Below, piece after piece: positions 59,551 through 64,000 of a DNA stretch of 64,000 nucleotides. The DNA comes from Epiperipatus broadwayi. Its lineage: Eukaryota; Onychophora; Udeonychophora; Euonychophora; Peripatidae. The position numbers and the translations under genes were made by a program. The notes under the pieces were generated by a model. The model was not told the origin of the DNA. It saw nothing but the letters and a program-made list of their open reading frames with translations, and searched no databases. Each line of letters opens with the position of its first letter. Within the stretch, counting starts at the first letter, position 1. The DNA lies in NCBI GenBank assembly GCA_028023455.1, contig JAQFVV010012401.1:280501-344500 (forward strand), written 5' to 3'.

Positions 59551-59830
59551 ATAATTCCAGCATAATCCAAATGGTCAGTGAATGAATACTACCATTTGCA
59601 GTGACCCCATACTTTTAGGATGCAGTCCCAAGGAATAATGTCCTGGGCTCATTCAAACTGCTAGAAGAAAAATTCCTATCATAGTTATAATAAATTTTGT
59701 TTTAGCATAAGCTGAATGGTCAGGATGAATACTGCCATTTGCAGCAACCCCATATCTTCCAGGAAGCAGACCATTGGAGAAAGTCATGGGCTCATTTAAT
59801 CCACTGATAGAGAAATTCCAGCACTTAATA
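59551..59830. repeat. Two diverged tandem units of about 150 bp
   Basis: Both units contain TGGTCAG, GAATACT-CCATTTGCAG, CCCCATA, AGGA-GCAG and GGGCTCATT in the same order, starting near 59,551 and 59,702. They are non-coding. Confidence 0.6.
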
Positions 59831-60204
59831 AAAGTTATGTTAGAGTATATGTTTATTGTATAAGTTGGATGTAAGCCAGATGTGTTCTGTTATTTGTAGC
59901 ATTCATCATTGTACACATTGAAAAAATTTGTTGTCCCTCATGGTCCTCACATATGACATAATCATTTCCAGTCAATGTAGATTACAGCCTGTGAAATAGA
60001 GCAGCACAAAAAGTCACCCTTGGTTATTTGCTGATCGGTATACAATTTGAAACTTATTTTAGATAAAAATTAATAAATAAATAAAAATGAAAAGGTAAAA
60101 AATTAAACAGTAAAGAAAGAAATAAAATGTCAGACCTAAAATGGGACAAATTGATAGCTTTTACCTCTCAAACTGGGGGTGGGGATGATGTAATTCTATT
60201 GAGA

Positions 60205-61667
60205 GATATATGTTACAAAACCTACATATATATCTCGGTCATATATTTCATCATTTTAAAAAAAAAATATGATCAAATTTATTTTAAAGAATAATTAAAG
60301 ACACAATTATTTAAATAGTTTTCAAATGTAGTTTTGTAAAAATAAAAAAAAGATTGCATACATTTTTCTTTTAAAAGAAAATAACATTATTTATTAAAAA
60401 CGAGTGGGGAAAAGAATTAGATAAAAAAGGAGATTTATAAACTCTTTTCTTTTTAAAGAAATTAAAAGAGTAGAATGTTAAAAATAAATGTGTAAAATAA
60501 ACCTTAATAGAAATCAAAAGTAAAAAGATTAATTAAATAATTTTGAATGCTAGTAAGATTTTTGATTGATAATAAAATTAAAACTAATAATTGTAATAAT
60601 TAAAAACTATGTAAACTATCTCATAAAAGTGATAATAGATTAATCTAAGAAAAAGAATAGATAATATGCAATGTAAACAGTAATTAAAAACAGATTTAAG
60701 TGATCAAAATTAAAAAATTATGATAATGAATTAAAACAATGAGAGAGCAAAGATATAAAAAGTTGCAGTTGTCCATTATTATTCATTCCAGTTCAAATCC
60801 AGTTTGAGTTCAAATCAAGTTGAGTTCAGATTCAGTCCAGTCTTCATTTTGTGGTTGATTCACTTGGCTTTTTCTGCACTTCAATTCATAATTGATTCAT
60901 TGCTTAATTCATTCATTTATTCAAAGATTCAAAAATCCAAGAACAGCATAGACCCCATCATTACTGCTGCAGAAAATATTATTACAGAAGCTACAGAACT
61001 AGCAATGTGCATTGCTAGACCACTTTAAAAGTGCTCAACTGGGCTTTGTGCACCTAGTCATCAGGAAAAAAAATCAACTGACCCTTACCGGGAACAAATG
61101 CCTAGATTGTAAATATATGCTGCTGCATACTCTCTCACCCATTATTTGACAGAAACATGGAAGGAAAGTCATGAAGCCATCAATGGAGAACCAAAAAGCT
61201 AATCAGTTGAAATCAAAACCAAAGAAAAATATTCACAAATGAAAACCTGGGTAAATATGCTTTTAAATAATAATCTATACACTTTATTTTAAATGAAATG
61301 AACTTTAATAAAAGGACTATTATAATTTTAGCCTGAAAGTAATCCTTTATATTTTTATGTAAAATTTATTATGTAGTATGCTGTTAGATATATATGTGTG
61401 TATAAATAAATTATGTTTGCTTAATTGTTATTTGGTCTACTGTCTCTCTTATTACTGTATCACCATTAATCTAAGAGTTTAGTTGTTTTTTATGTATTAA
61501 ATAAATGTGCTGGACCCCTGATACAGAGGATGAGCTAGCTTGGGATATTTCAAGTGCTAGATTTGTGGTCTGTTGTCTGAGTATGCTGATCATATATAAT
61601 TTATATGGTTGGATGGCACCTGAGTTGTATACTCAAAACAAATAAAGTGCTCTGGATATAGAGTGTT
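60205..61667. repeat. 1.45-kb direct repeat, copy B
   Basis: This is the partner of copy A. An open frame of 74 codons (60,804-61,028 +) exists only here; in copy A the same region is frameshifted. Its tail (SIDPIITAAENIITEATELA) is slightly protein-like, but I recognise no family and treat it as non-genic. Identity with copy A ends at GTTGATCTAG, and a B-box-like GAGTTCGATCC follows at about 61,692. Confidence 0.75.
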
Positions 61668-61669
61668 GA

Positions 61670-62200
61670 TCTAGTGAAGCAGTCGGATCTGAGTTCGATC
61701 CTAGCTTCATGTTATTTACCCTAATACTAACCTTAAATTTCCGATGCAATGGGGCTTTATACGTTCAATCCACGCTAATTTCCAAAATAAATAATTTATT
61801 TCAAATGCGTATTAAAATTAATTAGTTTAGCTTAAAATTGATCAATTCTCTAAATAAATTCATGAGAAAATATTCATGAATTTATATATATTAAATTGCG
61901 TGGATTGTGCGTATATACTTGTAAATATTAAAAATATATAATTGTTCGAAAGTTTCATTGCGTCGGGAATACTTGTTTTTTTTTAATTTTAAATAATTTG
62001 TTAAAGTGTTGTTGATTAAAAACTACATTCTTTCGATAAGCTCTCAAATTCTCAAAAACAACAGTAAAGTTTTATTAATTGGAAAAAGATAAGAATTCAA
62101 TTTTTAATTAAAATCATTTCAGACTTTAAGAATTCATTTTCTAATTAGGAAAGGAATTCAAAAATTAGTTTGAAATCCTTATCGAAGGAATGTTTCTGAA
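61670..62200. other. Start of a CpG-retaining segment
   Basis: From about 61.7 kb to the end of the window CpG becomes visibly more frequent than in the preceding repeat region. No ORF or exon is recognised in this part. Confidence 0.4.
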
Positions 62201-62205
62201 AACAA

Positions 62206-62475
62206 CTAATTATAGAAAAAAAACGAGATTGATAACAAAATGAGCGCTAGCCGGAGGCATGAGTGAACAGTAGATATATAGCCCTGAAAAGTAAAGAGAA
62301 AAAGACTAGTTTTGAGTGTAGAGTAGTGCAGTGAACTCTGTGTGTATAAAAATTGTATTTCATCATGATAGAGGGCTAGAACATCAGGGATCTGGCTACG
62401 GTTCCTAAAGTCCCGAGGAATCTTCACTGGAGCTGCTGAACCGTTTTCCGGATCGATCATTCTGCTAAAATAATG
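62206..62475 (-). CDS. Unrecognised protein-like ORF, possible exon
   Basis: From about 62,463 the - strand frame reads MIDPENGSAAPVKIP and then RDFRNRSQIPDVLALYHDEI. This composition is unlike the K/N/I/F-rich chance ORFs elsewhere, and the codons include several CpGs. After about 62,360 it becomes ordinary (Y, S, L, F), and a strong acceptor-like TTTCTCTTTACTTTTCAG lies at about 62,306-62,289, so the real coding part may end earlier in an intron. No clear donor is seen. I do not recognise the product. It may be a host exon, or the start of a transposon ORF. Confidence 0.25.
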   Translation of the reverse strand, partial: HYFSRMIDPENGSAAPVKIPRDFRNRSQIPDVLALYHDEIQFLYTQSSLHYSTLKTSLFLFTFQGYISTVHSCLRLALILLSISFFFYN

Positions 62476-62820
62476 AAAGCTACTAAAATACTGTTCCAAT
62501 AATCAATCAATGGTGCCTACGTTTTCAACAACTTGGAGGAGTAACTTAAGGACAAGCACGGAAGGGTAATATATTTCTATAATGAACGTTAAACTTTCTG
62601 GCCAGTTCGAACTTTATTTTACTCTCCTCCTATTTAAGAGCTCTGTATTCTTTAATGTAACAATTTTTATAAAACCTTTTATTCATGCTACTGTAAATCT
62701 GTCTCGTAATTCTTTAAATCTCTAGCCTTTAAACTTTTTCTTTTCTTACTTGGCGGTTCATTTAATATATATATTTGTGTGCTTTATTAATGTCGTATTT
62801 AAAATTATATGCCAATAATT

Positions 62821-62941
62821 TTTCGACTCGATGAGCTCCTTGGTTCTATTTGCCTCACGCAAATAATATAATATAAATTTTAAATAATTATTCTCACCAT
62901 TAGAACTAAATTTATAAGTTCTATTAATCATCGAGTCGAAA
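62821..62941. mobile_element. Small terminal-inverted-repeat element (121 bp)
   Basis: TTTCGACTCGATGA at 62,821-62,834 is perfectly inverted at 62,928-62,941, with a further partial match (GGTTCTATT / AAGTTCTATTA) just inside. There is no coding capacity and no obvious target duplication, so the superfamily is unknown. Confidence 0.5.
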
Positions 62942-64000
62942 GAAAATATTATACGTTTACTATTTTATAATTAGCTAATAATAAATTATTTGCTCCGTTT
63001 TTCACCTATGTCCCCAGCTCCTAAGTTACAAGTGTTTATATACTCACGTAATGTTAAAATGTTATTTCTTGCTTCACTAATATTGATTTATTTATCCATA
63101 TATATATATTTAAAATGTTTTTGCAAAAGGGTCGATAAAGGGTTAAATGTATTTTAATTCCACTTTTGTTATTTTATATTAATATTCAGGAAGGGCACGA
63201 TATTAGGGCATAATTAATATAGTTTATAAATGTTTTAAAATAGTTCGATAAAAGCTCGTTTGACTTTAATTAATTGGTCAAGTCATCACGTAGAGCATTC
63301 TACATGGGTTTTATTTTTCAACGATGACTATCAAGTCATCATCATCAAATGTTGCTGACGTAGGGCCATCTTCCGCTCCGTTAGGCTGGTCGGTGATCAT
63401 ATTCTCTTATTTAAATTTCCGATTCATTAGTCAAAGGGCATAAGACTTGCCAAATGCAAGCCGCCATAGGACTTCGATCATCGACTAGCGATCATCTTTC
63501 AATTTTACTCTCTGCCTTGTAATTCGTCAGTACCATTGCATCTTTGTTCCGGTAAAACCCGCTCCATGCTCGTAATTCGTGATGGAGTGATTTAAATTAA
63601 AGTCGAACCAATTCTCAAATATATTTAGTTTAAATCAGTTTTCAAATCAAGATTAAAGTTATGCCTTAAAATACGTTTTGCTCTTCATGAATAGATTTCC
63701 GAATGTGAAAATAAATCTCACATTCCACCGTAATAAAATTAGAACAATCATTTCCGTTCTTAATGAATACCTTTATCTGCCTTTATATTTCTCGTTGGGG
63801 GCATAGACATCGAATCCCATGTTGTGTAATACTTGTTGGCATATGATAAGGACCGCCACTCTTATTATATTTATAAATTATTTTAAAGACTAGAGATAAC
63901 TAATGCAATCTATATTTTATTGAACAAAACAAATTATTATTATTATTAAATATTTCTAACATACTTGGTTTCTTAGTTCATCATTCTTTTTATAATTATT
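62942..64000. other. CpG-retaining segment with a short acidic ORF
   Basis: On the - strand at about 63,407-63,318 a 29-codon frame reads MITDQPNGAEDGPTSATF and then DDDDLIVIVEK before a stop. It could be a last exon with an acidic tail, but the bases upstream are a poor acceptor. Otherwise no gene is identified. The AATGTGA / TCACATT hairpin at about 63,704-63,725 is minor. Confidence 0.3.

Larger units (their letters stand above)
57770..60204. other. DNA between the 1.45-kb repeats
   Basis: It contains a diverged B-box-like CCTGGTTCAAATGTC near 57,979, the promoter-like patch at 58.54-58.80 kb and the tandem pair at 59.55-59.83 kb. No ORF of note is present, which argues against a coding retroelement between LTRs. 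Confidence 0.45.

Overview
This window looks like non-coding, repeat-dominated nuclear DNA from an animal, most likely an invertebrate. It is extremely AT-rich (about a quarter G+C by eye). It has no bacterial operon structure and no long intact host ORF. It carries families typical of metazoan genomes: Penelope-like elements (PLEs), non-LTR retrotransposons, a Ty3/Gypsy remnant, a hAT-type MITE, tRNA-derived SINEs, and long GATA, TA and TG microsatellites. The phylum cannot be fixed from the sequence.

Layout. 0-7 kb: AT-rich DNA with two small fold-back repeats and a homopolymer block. 7.1-9.7 kb: a segment with visibly more CpG than its surroundings. 10.5-11.1 kb: a composite inverted-repeat element flanked by a 14-bp direct repeat. 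13.1 and 15.0 kb: two possible short exons on the + strand. 14-17 kb: fold-back repeats and a SINE. 17.0-20.8 kb: a decayed two-ORF non-LTR retrotransposon (PHD-like ORF1; endonuclease and RT in ORF2), followed by a suspicious poly-C/poly-A block. 23.7-25.4 kb: a 5'-truncated PLE (RT plus GIY-YIG) between 220-bp inverted repeats. 26.7-27.0 kb: a hAT MITE with an exact 8-bp target duplication. 30-39 kb: fragments of a second non-LTR element, three more PLE endonuclease regions and a Gypsy gag/protease remnant. 44.6-46.1 kb: inverted SINE pairs. 48.0 kb: a possible host exon on the - strand. 49.5-50.1 kb: a retrozyme-like tandem hammerhead ribozyme element. 52.3-52.6 kb: a fold-back element with a hammerhead motif in each arm. 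54.1-54.7 kb: a large GATA/GATG array. 56.3-61.7 kb: a 1.45-kb direct repeat flanking a promoter-like patch. 61.7-64 kb: a second CpG-retaining segment with short protein-like ORFs.

The most interesting theme is a network of self-cleaving-RNA retroelements. One 418-bp-period tandem element carries a complete type I hammerhead ribozyme (copy 2, 49,905-49,964) and a copy with a disabled cleavage nucleotide (copy 1). A short family with a tRNA-like B box carries a hammerhead core. The PLE and a PLE-like fold-back carry hammerhead-like terminal motifs. Many repeats here occur as head-to-head inverted pairs, the same geometry as the PLE with its inverted terminal copy. PLE machinery may therefore mobilise the non-coding families. 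The ribozyme folds are read directly from sequence; the shared-mobilisation idea is inference.
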